A DNA stretch of 64,000 bases from Bradyrhizobium sp. MOS003 (GCF_003020125.1 NZ_PYFW01000001.1:1612001-1676000), one strand, 5' to 3'. Positions 24,661 to 35,086 are shown, counted from the first letter of the stretch. Notes: generated by a model from the letters alone, not told the origin. Made by a program: numbers and translations.

Positions 24661-25158
24661 CTACCATCCGCGAGTTCCGATGCCGCCCTTGAACGGTCCG
24701 ACGATGCGCGAGGTAATCCAGCCGCCGTAGAAGTCGCCTTCCTGAGGCTGTACGCGTTCATCATCAACCCAGCACTCATCGACGCGTGAGGCATAGAAAG
24801 CCAGATGACCGGCGATATCGGAAAATGCGGGCGATGGCGAAGGATAGCTCCAAGCCGCGCGCTCGGACGTGCGTCCGTCGACATCGAGCGACCAGTATCT
24901 TGCGTGCCCCTTGAATTCGCACCACGAGTTACCCGGCGCATCCAGCAGGTATTGCCGCGCGATGTCGCCGGGCGGAATGTAGTAGACTGGCGGGTGACTG
25001 GTCTCAAGGACGCGATAGCCCGCCGTCGTATCGGCGACCGTGTGTGCGTTGAAAACCACGCGCAGCCGCACGCTGATTTTTTCCAGCCTCGGCGGGCGGG
25101 GATAATCCCAGACGGACTCCTGTCCGGCCGAGGGTTCGATGCGCTTGGGTCTCCACAT
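24661..25158 (-). CDS. DUF427 domain protein
   Basis: The 165-residue protein contains the DUF427 fold: RVVFNAHTVADTTAGYRVLE, PPVYYIPPGDI, WCEFKGHARYWSL and AAWSYPSPSPAFSDIAGHLAFY. The family is common in soil bacteria but has no established reaction. The start at 25158 gives MWRPKRIEP. It is 38 bases downstream of the hydrolase/DUF3422 pair on the same strand and may be co-transcribed. Confidence 0.85.
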   Translation of the reverse strand: MWRPKRIEPSAGQESVWDYPRPPRLEKISVRLRVVFNAHTVADTTAGYRVLETSHPPVYYIPPGDIARQYLLDAPGNSWCEFKGHARYWSLDVDGRTSERAAWSYPSPSPAFSDIAGHLAFYASRVDECWVDDERVQPQEGDFYGGWITSRIVGPFKGGIGTRGW

Positions 25159-25196
25159 GTCTCATCAACTCCAGCAGGATGTCGTGCGGGCAATAC

Positions 25197-26702
25197 TCAT
25201 CGCACGATCATCGGAAAGGTCACAGCGATTGCCCAGGCGAACACCGCGCCGTTGGCGAGTGCGCCAGGAAGCGGATGGCGGGTCGCCGCGTAGCTCCAGC
25301 GGCTGATCAGCCCAAAGGCCAGGAACAGCAACAGGATTGCCGGCACGATGATGACGAGGAAGAACAGCTTCATCGGATTGAGCGCCACGGCAAGCGCGAG
25401 CGAGAACAAGAAACAGAATTTGGTCAGTGCGTAAGCGCCTCTCCGGGACTCGCGGCCACGTGTCAGCCACTCGTCGGCAATGAAGTAGGGCAGCGTCCCG
25501 CAAGCGATTGCGGCGATCAGCGGTAGCCGCGCCGGGATGGGCAGGAACGAGAACACATAGGCGTCGATGGGAGCGCCGAAAGCCAGGACATTGTAGGCGA
25601 ATATTGCGGCTGCCGCGATCGCGACCCGCGTCCAGGCGACATTCCCGAAGGCCGGCGCCTTGCGCAAGTAGACGAGGATTGCGGTCGAGAGTGCGCCATA
25701 AAGCAGAAAATGCAGCGTTAGATAGTCGCCGAGCAGGATCGGCAGGAAGTCAGTCGGCATCTTCCAGAGTAGCAGCGGGGTCACGATCGACGGCACCAGC
25801 GCTGCCGCAATCAACGCCTTCCAGCCCAGGCTTGCGCCGGCCGGACTCGCGCTCACCACCGGCAACAATGCCGACAGCGGCCAGGCCAGTGCGACGATTC
25901 CAGCAAACGCCAGCGCCAGCCAGCGCCCGCGGCTGTCGACCGCCTCATAAGGCCGGTCGCCGAACGCCGCATTCATCCAGCGCAAGGTCTCGACCATGCT
26001 GTCATGACTGTAGAGCACGCCGATGTGTTCGACGCCGTGCGCCAACACCAGCTTGCGGGCAGAGCCGTCAGGAAAGTGACCGTAAGTCTCGCCGGGGATC
26101 GCGGTGCCGCCGGCGGCGAGATTGACGATGCGCAGGCCCTCGTTCCGGAGCATCGCGGGCTCCAGCGCGCCGACGATAACGAGCAGATTGCGCGGACTGG
26201 CCGGTGTCACGACGGGCGAAAATACGGAGACCGCGACGGTTGCCTCGACGTCGGGGTGGGCTTGCGCGTACCGAACCACGATGTCGGACGCCATCGAATG
26301 TCCGAGCACCGCGAGCCGCCCATCGCTCCCAGGCAGCCTGCGTGCCGCCGCCGCGACGTCGGTCAGCTCCTTCAGCAACGCGTTGGTGATGGTCAGCCCC
26401 TCGTTGATATCGCCGCGCATCGGGACCGGGTTACGGCCATGGCCGAGGAAATCGAAGGTCACGGCGATGTAGCCGTTGCGCGCAAGCGTTTCGGCGAATG
26501 GCTGCATCAGCTGCTGCGAACCGGCAAAACCGTGGGCGATCACAACGACTGGCGCGGGCGCGGCGGATTGTCGCCTGAAGATCGTGACCGGCGTGTCGCC
26601 GACGACGGTCCGTGTGATATTCAGATCCCGGCTTCCTTCATGCAATGCAAACATTCCGATCAGGATCGCGGTGATCGCAAGAAACCCAGCGACGAGCCTC
26701 AT
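25197..26702 (-). CDS. Membrane-anchored alpha/beta hydrolase
   Basis: The 501-residue protein has an N-terminal membrane anchor (LVAGFLAITAILIGMFAL), then an alpha/beta-hydrolase domain with oxyanion-hole region VVIAHGFAGSQQLM and nucleophile elbow LGHSMAS (Ser in HSM). The second half (about residues 270-500) is a run of about seven hydrophobic segments, an unusual fusion of a hydrolase with a polytopic membrane domain. Substrate unknown; a lipid or membrane-associated ester is plausible. The start at 26702 overlaps the DUF3422 stop as ATGA. Confidence 0.8.
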   Translation of the reverse strand: MRLVAGFLAITAILIGMFALHEGSRDLNITRTVVGDTPVTIFRRQSAAPAPVVVIAHGFAGSQQLMQPFAETLARNGYIAVTFDFLGHGRNPVPMRGDINEGLTITNALLKELTDVAAAARRLPGSDGRLAVLGHSMASDIVVRYAQAHPDVEATVAVSVFSPVVTPASPRNLLVIVGALEPAMLRNEGLRIVNLAAGGTAIPGETYGHFPDGSARKLVLAHGVEHIGVLYSHDSMVETLRWMNAAFGDRPYEAVDSRGRWLALAFAGIVALAWPLSALLPVVSASPAGASLGWKALIAAALVPSIVTPLLLWKMPTDFLPILLGDYLTLHFLLYGALSTAILVYLRKAPAFGNVAWTRVAIAAAAIFAYNVLAFGAPIDAYVFSFLPIPARLPLIAAIACGTLPYFIADEWLTRGRESRRGAYALTKFCFLFSLALAVALNPMKLFFLVIIVPAILLLFLAFGLISRWSYAATRHPLPGALANGAVFAWAIAVTFPMIVR

Positions 26703-28018
26703 CGATCCTCGCCGGCGATGTGCTTCCTGCGGATGCCGCGCACGGTCCACCAGATCGCAAAGCCGGCAACCGGAACGAAGGCAGCCGTCGCGACGCTGGG
26801 CTCGACATGAAGAGTGCCGCTGTCATGCGCTGCCTTGGCGATGTATCCGAACAGGCTCACCACGTAATAGGTGATCGCCGCGACCGACAGGCCTTCGACC
26901 GTGGCCTGCAGCCGAAGCTGAAGCCGCGTCCGCGCGTTCATCGACTTCAGAAGCTCCTGGTTCTGCTGCTCCAGCTCGACATCGACGCGGGTGCGCAACA
27001 GGTTTGCTGCGCGTGCGAGCTTCAACGACAGGCTCGATTGCCGCGCCTCAGTGGTGACGCATGTGCGCAGCGCCGGCTTCATCCGGCGTGCCAGAAACGA
27101 CGACCATGTCGGGAGGCCACCGACCTTGCGTTCGCCGATGGTTTGCAAGCGTTGCTCGACGATCTCCTCATAGGCACGGCTGGCGCCGAAGCGAAACACA
27201 CTGGCGGCCGCCCCGGCTTCGACCTCGGCGGCCAGCGCAGTCAGCTCGTCGAGCAGCTTGTGGTTGGCGGCGAGGTCACCGGCTTGGCGCATCTGGTCGG
27301 TGACTTCGACAAGGCGGCGCTCTGCGGCTGCGATCGACGGCGACAGCCGTTGCGTTTCCGGCAGGCCAAGCAGGGCAAGCGTACGATAGGTCTCAAGCTC
27401 GATCACCCGCTGAACCAGCGCTCCGGCGCGCTCCGGCGACATCTTGCGATTGGCGATGAGGATGCGGACAAAGCCCGTTGGTCCAGGCTGGAAGTCGGTC
27501 GCGTAGAGCGCAGCGCCGTCGGAGTTCTCGGCGACGGCCAGACTGGCGTTGTCGAACAGGCGTTCCGGCGCGGTTCGTTGCAGATCCTCCGTCAGAAGAT
27601 GCAGGTCGACAGCGACCAGCAGTGGGCCTGGCTGTGGCAGCAGCCGCATCGGCAACGCCAGCGAGGCCGCATCCGGATGGAATGGCGCGGCCGCGGGATC
27701 GGCCGGCATTTCCCAGGTGTAGGTGGTGAATTCGGAGTGCTGCTCCCACCGCAGCACGGTGGTTCCGAACGGGGCGCGATGATGCTTTTCGGCGGGCGAC
27801 GGCGGCTGCAGCCCGCGCGACGTGCAGAACGCGACCAGGTTGGCGCGGTCGGCCTGTGCGCGTGGTCCCGACGTATCGAAAGCAAAATGCACGACGCGCG
27901 ATGGCACCGAAATCGGTGTGAATGGACGAGCATGAACCTCGCCGAGTACGGCTGCGCGCATCGGATGAGGTGTCAGCCGCACCGCCTCGCCGTCACCTAC
28001 AAGGACATCCGCGCTCAT
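26699..28018 (-). CDS. DUF3422 membrane protein
   Basis: The 439-residue protein is a DUF3422 family member: LTPHPMRAAVLGEVHARPF at the start, RWEQHSEFTTYTWEM, and a coiled-coil-rich middle part. Two C-terminal hydrophobic segments follow (GLSVAAITYYVVSLFGYIAKA and PVAGFAIWWTVRGIRRKHI). The family is widespread in proteobacteria and has no assigned function. The start at 28018 (MSADVLV) fits the family; 20 more codons upstream are possible. It is translationally coupled to the hydrolase downstream. It is the last general gene before the photosynthesis cluster, from which it diverges. Confidence 0.85.
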   Translation of the reverse strand: MSADVLVGDGEAVRLTPHPMRAAVLGEVHARPFTPISVPSRVVHFAFDTSGPRAQADRANLVAFCTSRGLQPPSPAEKHHRAPFGTTVLRWEQHSEFTTYTWEMPADPAAAPFHPDAASLALPMRLLPQPGPLLVAVDLHLLTEDLQRTAPERLFDNASLAVAENSDGAALYATDFQPGPTGFVRILIANRKMSPERAGALVQRVIELETYRTLALLGLPETQRLSPSIAAAERRLVEVTDQMRQAGDLAANHKLLDELTALAAEVEAGAAASVFRFGASRAYEEIVEQRLQTIGERKVGGLPTWSSFLARRMKPALRTCVTTEARQSSLSLKLARAANLLRTRVDVELEQQNQELLKSMNARTRLQLRLQATVEGLSVAAITYYVVSLFGYIAKAAHDSGTLHVEPSVATAAFVPVAGFAIWWTVRGIRRKHIAGEDR

Positions 28019-28315
28019 CGCGATCTCGATCTCCGGTGGGGTCGTTGCTTCCGAGGGCCACCGCGATACGATTAACACTCAGTCGTGCCGGGCAGAAGCC
28101 GGAAGAGGTCTAGAGCGCCTCGGCAAAAAAAGTTTGTCGTGCCGTGAAACGCCGGATGATTGGCTCGTATATCTGCTGCGGTGCTGTGTCTTGATATAGC
28201 AGTGTGCACCGCACGCTGGCCCTGGTTTGCATTCCGGCAATGGTCGGCCCTAATCTCTGCCCGCGCCGCGGGGCATCATGCGGTGGCGGATGGGAGCGCG
28301 GTGGTGGCAGTCTCG

Positions 28316-29287
28316 ATGCGGATAGGCACGCGCAAGAGCGTCATGGCGTTGGCCCAGACCGAGGATATTGCGCAGCGGCTGTCCGGGGCCGCGGCCGAAT
28401 TAGCCGTCGAGATCGTCAGGTTCGAGACCACCGGCGATAGCGATCAGACCAGCAAGCTGTTGGTCCATGGCGGCAAGGGCGGTGCGTTCGTCGCTGAAAT
28501 CCGCGCCGCGGTCACATCGGGCCGGCTTCATGCAGCAATGCATTCGCTCAAGGACATGCCCGGCAATGAGGATACGCCCGGGCTCGTGATCGGTGCAACA
28601 CTGCCGCGCGCGCCACCAACGGATGCGCTGGTGTTGCGGCCTGGTGTCTCTATCGAAGATATCAGGCGTTCGCGCGGCAAGGGTTACCGGATCGGCACAA
28701 ACGCGGTGCGGCGCGCCGCCTATGCCCGGCGGCTGTTTCCGGACATCGAGGTGATTCACTTTCGCGGCGCGGCCGATACGAGAGTTCGCAAGCTGGACAA
28801 TCGAGACATGCAACGCCTGCCCGGTGGCGGCGAGGTCGGGCCGGCGGACGCTCTGATCATGGCCCGGTCCGGGCTCGAACGGATTGGCCTCGGCCATCGC
28901 ATTGCTTGCGAGCTTTCACCTTTGGAAATGTTGCCAGCGGTGGGGCAGGGTATCGTCGCGGTCGAGTGCGCGGTCAACGATTGGCCGACGCGAAAATATC
29001 TCGGGCTGATCGACGATCCCGCGGCCCATCTGAGTTGCGACGCGGAGCGAGAGGTTTTGTGGATCCTAAACGGTCACTGCAACTCGCCCATCGCAGGATA
29101 TTCGACGATCGATGGTTCGCAGATGACGCTCACGGCTTCGGTGCTGGATGAAGCGGGCATGGAGTTTATCGAAGTGACCCGCTCGGGAGACGCAAGTCGA
29201 CCGCGCGAGCTCGGTCGCGCGGTCGGGTTGGAACTGCTTCACAAGGGTGCAGCCGATATCATTGCGCGTACGCGGCCGGCGCCATGA
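28316..29287 (+). CDS. hemC: Hydroxymethylbilane synthase (porphobilinogen deaminase), cluster copy
   Basis: The 323-residue protein joins four porphobilinogens into hydroxymethylbilane. It has MRIGTRKSVMALAQTE, the catalytic Asp in HSLKDMP, PRAPPTDALVLR, and the cofactor-binding Cys in NGHCNSPIAGY. The sequence is divergent from typical HemC in places, for example in the DTRVRKLDN region. The start at 28316 matches the family N-terminus; the upstream 52 codons do not. It lies 9 bases before bchI, so tetrapyrrole precursor supply is tied to the Mg-chelatase operon. A housekeeping hemC elsewhere is likely. Confidence 0.88.
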   Translation: MRIGTRKSVMALAQTEDIAQRLSGAAAELAVEIVRFETTGDSDQTSKLLVHGGKGGAFVAEIRAAVTSGRLHAAMHSLKDMPGNEDTPGLVIGATLPRAPPTDALVLRPGVSIEDIRRSRGKGYRIGTNAVRRAAYARRLFPDIEVIHFRGAADTRVRKLDNRDMQRLPGGGEVGPADALIMARSGLERIGLGHRIACELSPLEMLPAVGQGIVAVECAVNDWPTRKYLGLIDDPAAHLSCDAEREVLWILNGHCNSPIAGYSTIDGSQMTLTASVLDEAGMEFIEVTRSGDASRPRELGRAVGLELLHKGAADIIARTRPAP

Positions 29288-29296
29288 AAGGTTAGC

Positions 29297-30319
29297 ATGG
29301 CAACAGCGTTTCCATTCTCCGCGATTGTCGGGCAGGACGAGATGAAACTCGCGCTGCTGATTGCCGCGGTCGATCCCAAGATCGGCGGCGTGCTGGCCTT
29401 TGGCGATCGCGGCTCAGGCAAGTCCACGGCGGTCCGCGCGCTTGCGGCGTTGCTGCCGAAGATGAAGGTCGTTGCCGCCTGCCGCTATAATTGCGATCCG
29501 GATCGGCCGGCGGAGTTTTGCGAGGAGTGTCGTGTTAGCGCCGCCAAGGGCGCGCTGAAATCTGCGCAAGTGCCTGTCCCGGTGGTCGATCTACCGCTCG
29601 GCGCGACCGAGGATCGCGTTGTCGGTGCGCTCGATCTGGAACGGGCGTTGGCCCGCGGAGAGAAGGCGTTCGAGCCGGGATTGCTGGCCCGCGCGCATCG
29701 TGGATTCCTGTATATCGACGAAGCCAATCTGCTGGAGGATCATCTGGTCGATCTTCTGCTCGATGTTGCCGCGTCCGGCGAAAATGTCGTGGAGCGCGAA
29801 GGCCTGAGCATACGCCATCCGGCGCGGTTCGTGCTGGTCGGTACGGGAAACCCCGAGGAAGGCGAGTTGCGGCCGCAATTGCTGGATCGCTTCGGCATGT
29901 CGGTGGAGGTGAAGACCCCCGACAATCTCGCCGACCGGATCGAGGTGGTGCGGCGTCGTGACGCCTTTGAAAGCGATAGTGATGCCTTCGTCACCAAATG
30001 GGCCAAGGACGAGGCCAAACTTCGTAGGAAGATCATGATAGCGCGGGAGAAACTGTCCTCGGTCTCGGTGCCTGATGTGACGCTTGAGCGCGCCGCAAAA
30101 CTCTGCATGGCGCTCGGCACCGACGGCCTGCGCGGTGAATTGACCTTGATGCGTGCTGCCCGTGCGCTGGCGGCGCTCGATTCGGCAAAGACCGTGACCG
30201 ACGATCACCTGCGCCGGATTGCGCCTTCGGCCTTGCGTCATCGCTTGCGGCGCAATCCGCTTGATGATGCGGGCTCCTCGGTACGGGTCGACCGTGCGAT
30301 ATCGGAGGTGCTGCGATGA
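29297..30319 (+). CDS. bchI: Magnesium chelatase ATPase subunit I
   Basis: The 340-residue AAA+ protein has FPFSAIVGQDEMKLALL, Walker A GDRGSGKST, the ChlI/BchI-specific CRYNCDPDRP and EFCEECR segment, Walker B FLYIDEANLL, and the sensor GTGNPEEGELRPQLLDRFG. With BchD and BchH it drives ATP-dependent insertion of Mg into protoporphyrin IX, the first committed step to bacteriochlorophyll. Its stop overlaps the bchD start by four bases. The bchH subunit is not in the window. Confidence 0.97.
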   Translation: MATAFPFSAIVGQDEMKLALLIAAVDPKIGGVLAFGDRGSGKSTAVRALAALLPKMKVVAACRYNCDPDRPAEFCEECRVSAAKGALKSAQVPVPVVDLPLGATEDRVVGALDLERALARGEKAFEPGLLARAHRGFLYIDEANLLEDHLVDLLLDVAASGENVVEREGLSIRHPARFVLVGTGNPEEGELRPQLLDRFGMSVEVKTPDNLADRIEVVRRRDAFESDSDAFVTKWAKDEAKLRRKIMIAREKLSSVSVPDVTLERAAKLCMALGTDGLRGELTLMRAARALAALDSAKTVTDDHLRRIAPSALRHRLRRNPLDDAGSSVRVDRAISEVLR

Positions 30320-32064
30320 CTGGCGCCGCCGTCTGGTCCGACGCGGTGACGGCGGCGCGATTGTTCGCCGTGGACCGGTCGGGAACCGGTGGCGTCTTGT
30401 TGAGATCACGGGCAGGCCCGGTGCGGGATCGTTGGCTCGCCTTGCTTCGTGCGGAACTGCCGCCATCGTGCAACGTGAAGCAGGTGCCGCTGAATATCGC
30501 TGAAGGCCGGCTGCTCGGTGGGCTGGACCTCAACGCGACGTTGTTGGCGGGGCGCCCCGTTGCCGAACGCGGACTCCTGGCCGAAGCCGATGGCGGCGTG
30601 ATCATGCTGGCGATGGCGGAGCGGCTGTCCGCAGCAACCACGGTCCATGTCACCGCCGCGATAGACGCCGGAGAGACCATCGTGGAGCGCGACGGCCTGT
30701 CTCTTCGCATGCCTGCGCGCTTTGGCGTCATCGCCCTGGATGAAGGCGTCGAGGATGAATTCGCGCCGGCATCGCTGCGCGATCGTCTGGCGCTCCACCT
30801 CGATCTTAACGCTATCGGCATCCGTGACGCCGAGGAGTTCACGCTTGATGCCGGAGAAACGGCAGCGGCACGCGCAAGGCTGCCATCCCTCAAGCCCGAC
30901 GCGGCCCAGATCGAGGCCGTCTGTACCGCGGCCACAGCGCTTGGGATCGCCTCGTTGCGTGCGCCCCTGCTGGCGTTGCGTATCGCCTGCTCCAGTGCCG
31001 CGCTTACAGGTCATTCCAGCGTCGAACGGGAAGATCTCGCTTTGGCTGCACGGCTGGTGCTGGCGCCCCGTGCGCTGGTGTTTCCGGCAGCAGATGAGGC
31101 GGCCCCGCCGGAGCAACCGCCGCCGACCGAGGATGAAGCTAATGAGCCCGGTGCTGAGGATCAAATCTCCGACACCGATCGCGCGCTCGACGAGGTCATT
31201 CTGGCCGCGGTGCAGGCGGCAATCCCAGACGACGTGCTCGCAGCCCTTGGTGCCGCTGGACGATCGCGCAGTCGGTCGTCTGGCAAGGCCGGCGCATTGC
31301 AGAAATCCAGCAAGCGCGGCAGGCCGGCGGGTGTGCTGCGCGGCGCGTTGCGCGCCGGTGCCAGGCTCAATCTGATCGAAACCTTGCGCGCAGCGGCGCC
31401 ATGGCAACCTTTGCGGTGTCGCGAGGCGAGCGGATCGCGCGAGGAATCGCGGCCCCGCATTCTGATCCGCAAGGACGATTTCCGCATCTCACGGTTCAGG
31501 CAGCGCACGGAAACGGTCACGATTTTCCTCGTCGATGCGTCCGGTTCCGCAGCATTGCATCGACTGGCGGAGGCCAAGGGTGCGGTCGAACTGCTTCTGG
31601 CGGATTGCTACGTCAGGCGGGACCAGGTGGCGCTGATTGCGTTTCGGGGCAGCGCCGCGGACATGCTGCTACCGCCGACCCGTTCGTTGGCGCGCGCCAA
31701 ACGCAGCCTTGCAGGTCTGCCTGGGGGCGGCGGCACGCCGCTCGCCGCAGGGCTTGATGCGGCTTTCATGCTGTCGGACTCGGTCCGCCGCAAGGGACAG
31801 ACGCCGACCGTGATCGTCTTGACCGATGGCCGCGCCAACATCGCACGCGATGGCGGACAGGGACGGCCGCGCGCCGAGGACGACGCGATGAGCGCGGCGC
31901 GACAGTTGCGCGCCGCAGGTGTCGCGGTCGTGCTGGTCGATACCTCGCCGCGCCCGGGCGCTTCAGGCGAAGCTATCGCCAAAGAGATGGGCGCACGCTA
32001 TCTGCCGCTGCCGCACGCCGACGCCGCCACCTTGTCAAAGGCCGTGCTCGCGAGCGTCGGCTAG
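30316..32064 (+). CDS. bchD: Magnesium chelatase subunit D
   Basis: The 582-residue protein has a degenerate AAA-like N-terminus, an acidic proline-rich linker (about residues 250-285) and a C-terminal von Willebrand A domain. The metal-site motif is [14 protein letters not shown], with the threonine loop [14 protein letters not shown] and [12 protein letters not shown]. It forms the ID complex with BchI. It converges on hemE, and the two genes share the palindromic tetranucleotide CTAG at 32061-32064, which supplies a TAG stop to each. Confidence 0.96.
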   Translation: MTGAAVWSDAVTAARLFAVDRSGTGGVLLRSRAGPVRDRWLALLRAELPPSCNVKQVPLNIAEGRLLGGLDLNATLLAGRPVAERGLLAEADGGVIMLAMAERLSAATTVHVTAAIDAGETIVERDGLSLRMPARFGVIALDEGVEDEFAPASLRDRLALHLDLNAIGIRDAEEFTLDAGETAAARARLPSLKPDAAQIEAVCTAATALGIASLRAPLLALRIACSSAALTGHSSVEREDLALAARLVLAPRALVFPAADEAAPPEQPPPTEDEANEPGAEDQISDTDRALDEVILAAVQAAIPDDVLAALGAAGRSRSRSSGKAGALQKSSKRGRPAGVLRGALRAGARLNLIETLRAAAPWQPLRCREASGSREESRPRILIRKDDFRISRFRQRTETVTIFLVDASGSAALHRLAEAKGAVELLLADCYVRRDQVALIAFRGSAADMLLPPTRSLARAKRSLAGLPGGGGTPLAAGLDAAFMLSDSVRRKGQTPTVIVLTDGRANIARDGGQGRPRAEDDAMSAARQLRAAGVAVVLVDTSPRPGASGEAIAKEMGARYLPLPHADAATLSKAVLASVG

Positions 32065-33113
32065 AGCGATGCCTTGTAGCTACGGACCCGCTTCACCATC
32101 TGCTCGACATGCGCGATCGGGGTTTCCGGCTGGATGCCGTGGCCAAGGTTGAAGATCAGTCGGCCACCTGCAAAATTCGCCAGCACGTCGTCGATCGCGC
32201 GATCCAGCGCGTCCCCGCCTGTAATCAGAGCCAGCGGATCGAGATTGCCTTGCACCGCAACGCGGTTCTGAACCTTCTCCCGGATCAGCGATGGCTCTGC
32301 CGTCCAGTCGATGCTGACTGCATCGACACCGGTTGCATCGACATATCCAGGAAGCAACGCGCCGGCGCCGCGTGGAAAGCCGATGATCTTCGCATCTGGC
32401 ACCGTCCTGCGGACGCCTTCGACGATGCGCCTGGTCGGCTCGACCGACCAGCGCTGGAACTCGCGCGGTGGAAGGATGCCGGCCCAGGTGTCGAAGATCT
32501 GAAGCACGTCGGCGCCGGCAGCGAGTTGTCCCAGCAGATAACGAATCGAGTTCTCGACGATGGTGTCGATGATCCGCGCAAACGCGTCGGGATGGCGATA
32601 GGCCATCATCCGTGCCGGTGCCTGATCCGGAGTGCCGTGTCCCGCAACCATGTAGGTCGCAACAGTCCACGGCGCGCCGCAAAATCCGATCAGGGCGATG
32701 CTGGGATCGAGTTCCTGGCGGACTCGGCGGAGTGCTTCGAACACTGGCTCGAGCTTGGTGGAATCCCCGGTCGAGGAGAGTGTGCCAACCTTGTCCGGCG
32801 TGTCCAAGGGATCGAGCCGCGGTCCTTCGCCGACTTCGAACCGGACATCGCGGCCCAATGCATAGGGGATGACCAGAATATCCGAGAAGATGATTGCAGC
32901 ATCGAAATTGAAACGGCGGATCGGCTGCAGCGTTACCTCGGCGGCGAGCCCGGGTGTGAAGCAGAGATCGAGAAAGCCCCCGGCCTTGGCGCGAACCTCG
33001 CGGTATTCGGGCAAGTATCGTCCCGCCTGGCGCATCATCCAGAGCGGCGGAACTGGTTGCCGTCGGCCGGAGAGCACTTCGAGGAACGGTTTGACGGGCG
33101 AGGCTTGTGTCAA
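32061..33113 (-). CDS. hemE: Uroporphyrinogen decarboxylase (TTG start)
   Basis: The 350-residue protein converts uroporphyrinogen III to coproporphyrinogen III. Signatures are [18 protein letters not shown], the catalytic Asp in [25 protein letters not shown], and [15 protein letters not shown]. No ATG lies near the expected N-terminus in frame. TTG at 33113, with GGAA seven bases upstream, gives [14 protein letters not shown], which matches the family start, so the ATG at 33221 is rejected. It is transcribed opposite to its neighbours and diverges from the hydrolase at 33221. Confidence 0.95.
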   Translation of the reverse strand: MTQASPVKPFLEVLSGRRQPVPPLWMMRQAGRYLPEYREVRAKAGGFLDLCFTPGLAAEVTLQPIRRFNFDAAIIFSDILVIPYALGRDVRFEVGEGPRLDPLDTPDKVGTLSSTGDSTKLEPVFEALRRVRQELDPSIALIGFCGAPWTVATYMVAGHGTPDQAPARMMAYRHPDAFARIIDTIVENSIRYLLGQLAAGADVLQIFDTWAGILPPREFQRWSVEPTRRIVEGVRRTVPDAKIIGFPRGAGALLPGYVDATGVDAVSIDWTAEPSLIREKVQNRVAVQGNLDPLALITGGDALDRAIDDVLANFAGGRLIFNLGHGIQPETPIAHVEQMVKRVRSYKASL

Positions 33114-33220
33114 GCGGCATTTCCGTTGCTGGTCGACAACTGTGATTGTCAGTCGTGATACACTGCTGTTACGGTCTTGGCCACGGCGAGATGCGATCGG
33201 GTTCGAAAAGGAGACCAACA

Positions 33221-34180
33221 ATGAGCGCAGCCGCCCCGGCGATCCGTCCTGCCGCGTTGCGTGGCGCGGAGGAATTGCCCGCGCCCGTCTCGGGCCAGCG
33301 TCACGAGATCGCGAGCCCTGTCGGGAGGTTGACCTATTATTCGGCAGGCCCCGACGCTCCCGGCAAATTTCCGCCGCTGTTGCTAGTTCACAGCATTAAT
33401 GCTGCTGCCTCGGCTTACGAGGTCAAGCCGCTCTACGAACACTACCGCGGAAGCCGGACGGTCTACGCGTTGGAGCTTCCGGGCTTTGGTCATTCCGAGC
33501 GCGAAAAGCGCGAATACTCCGTCCGCATGATGACTGACGCGATCCTGATCGCGATACGTGAAATCCAGAAAGATCACGGTCGCAGCCCGATCGATGCATT
33601 GGCGGTATCGCTGTCATCCGAATTCCTTGCTAGGGCCGTCTCGGAGTCGCCACTGGCATTCCGCTCCCTGGCGCTTGTCAGCCCGACCGGTTTCACCACC
33701 CTCGACAAAAGCACCACCTCGCGTACGGGAACCCGTGGCAAGCCGTGGCTGCACGGATTTTTCGAGTTTCCCTTGTGGAGCGAGGGTTTCTTCCGGCTGC
33801 TGACCAGCCGTCGCATCATCCGCTATTTCCTGAACAAGACCTGGGGCTCGACCAATATCGACGAGGGCTTGCTGGAATACGACTATCTTACAACGCACCA
33901 ACCTGGAGCGCAGCACGCACCGTACTATTTCGTGTCTGGCTTCCTGTTCAGCAAGGACATCCCCAAGATCTACAGTTCGCTGACACTTCCGGTCTGGATG
34001 AGTCACGGGGTGCGCGGCGATTTCGTCGACTACACCAACAAGACGCAAGTCGAGGGCCGCGCCAACTGGACCATTCGCGTGTTCTCGACGGGTGCGATGC
34101 CGCATTTCGAAGCCGAGGCCGAATTCATTGCGGCTTACGACGCGTTCCTTGCCGGCGTCCCGTCGGCATCGCCCGCGTAA
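33221..34180 (+). CDS. Alpha/beta hydrolase of the photosynthesis cluster
   Basis: The 319-residue protein has an alpha/beta-hydrolase fold: [17 protein letters not shown] near the oxyanion hole, [14 protein letters not shown], and a nucleophile elbow region [15 protein letters not shown], where the usual GxSxG is replaced by a Ser-rich sequence with Glu at the +2 position. A late MPHFE could supply the catalytic His. The change at the elbow makes classical esterase activity uncertain. It lies 9 bases before bchO, itself a hydrolase-fold protein, so the two may work together near Mg-chelatase. Function unknown. Confidence 0.8.
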   Translation: MSAAAPAIRPAALRGAEELPAPVSGQRHEIASPVGRLTYYSAGPDAPGKFPPLLLVHSINAAASAYEVKPLYEHYRGSRTVYALELPGFGHSEREKREYSVRMMTDAILIAIREIQKDHGRSPIDALAVSLSSEFLARAVSESPLAFRSLALVSPTGFTTLDKSTTSRTGTRGKPWLHGFFEFPLWSEGFFRLLTSRRIIRYFLNKTWGSTNIDEGLLEYDYLTTHQPGAQHAPYYFVSGFLFSKDIPKIYSSLTLPVWMSHGVRGDFVDYTNKTQVEGRANWTIRVFSTGAMPHFEAEAEFIAAYDAFLAGVPSASPA

Positions 34181-34189
34181 GACACTGCC

Positions 34190-35086
34190 GTGTCCGGTCT
34201 CGTCTGGAGCCGCGATGGTACGGACTGGCCCAATCGGAATGCCAGTGCGTTCGTTGAAGCGGCCGGCATCCGCTGGCATGTGCAGCGAATGGGCGAGGGG
34301 CCATCGCTGCTCTTGATACACGGCACCGGCGCCGCAACGCATTCCTGGCGCAAATTGTTGCCTTTGCTGGCCCAGCATTTCTCGGTGCTTGCGCCGGATT
34401 TGCCCGGACACGGATTTACCCAATCGCCACCGTCATATCGGTTGTCGCTGCCCGGCATGGCGGCGGACCTCGGTACGCTGCTGCGCAAACTGGAGGTCAA
34501 GCCGGAGATCACGGTCGGTCATTCCGCAGGGGCGGCGATCGCGGCGCGCATGTGTCTTGCCGGCCGCATGACGCCGCGCCTGCTGATCGCCTTGAATGGC
34601 GCCTTCATGCCGTTCGGCGGTATCGCCAACCATCTGTTCTCGCCCCTGGCGAATCTGCTGGTGATGAATCCGCTGGTGCCGCGCGTGTTCGCCTGGCAGG
34701 CCTCCCATGCCGGCGCGGTCGAGCGGTTGATTGCCAACACCGGTTCGACGATCGATCAGGATGGCATTGCGCTCTATCGCAAGCTGGTGCGGAATCCCGT
34801 GCATGTCGCGGCCGCACTACGGATGATGGCGAACTGGAAGCTCGAACCGCTGCTGCACGATCTGCCACGACTGAAGACGGCGCTGGTCCTGATGGCCGCC
34901 ACCAATGATCGCTCGATATCGCCTGAGGTCGCGCGACAGGTTCGCGAGATTCTTCCGAGTGCCGTGATCGAGCGACTGCCGGGCCTTGGCCATCTCGCGC
35001 ACGAAGAGCAGCCACACCTGATCGCGCAACTCATCATGGAACACGCCCACGCAAACGTGGCCGAAGAAACGGCGCAAGAAATGTAA
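34190..35086 (+). CDS. bchO: Mg-chelatase-associated hydrolase-fold protein BchO (GTG start)
   Basis: The 298-residue alpha/beta-hydrolase protein matches BchO: LLLIHGTGAATHSWRKLLP, VLAPDLPGHGFTQ, the nucleophile motif TVGHSAGAAIAARM, IALNGAFMPFGG and LPGLGHLAHEEQP. BchO genes usually follow bchI and bchD; here a reversed hemE and another hydrolase intervene. Its exact role in bacteriochlorophyll synthesis is not established. Translation appears to begin at GTG. The stop codon lies inside the first PpsR site of the crtI promoter. Confidence 0.9.
   Translation: MSGLVWSRDGTDWPNRNASAFVEAAGIRWHVQRMGEGPSLLLIHGTGAATHSWRKLLPLLAQHFSVLAPDLPGHGFTQSPPSYRLSLPGMAADLGTLLRKLEVKPEITVGHSAGAAIAARMCLAGRMTPRLLIALNGAFMPFGGIANHLFSPLANLLVMNPLVPRVFAWQASHAGAVERLIANTGSTIDQDGIALYRKLVRNPVHVAAALRMMANWKLEPLLHDLPRLKTALVLMAATNDRSISPEVARQVREILPSAVIERLPGLGHLAHEEQPHLIAQLIMEHAHANVAEETAQEM

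Noticed and set aside
26720..28075. 451-codon plus-strand frame opposite DUF3422
   Set aside because: Antisense shadow; DUF3422 motifs and membrane segments lie on the minus strand.
33127..33140. Possible FixK box TTGCTGGTCGACAA between hemE and the hydrolase
   Set aside because: It fits only TTG-N8-CAA and lacks the T/G before CAA expected of FixK2 boxes; position relative to either promoter is unclear.
33151..33168. Possible PpsR site near the hydrolase start
   Set aside because: The sequence is TGT-N12-ACT, with one wrong fixed base, and alternative ACA spacing is 10, so it does not meet the standard.
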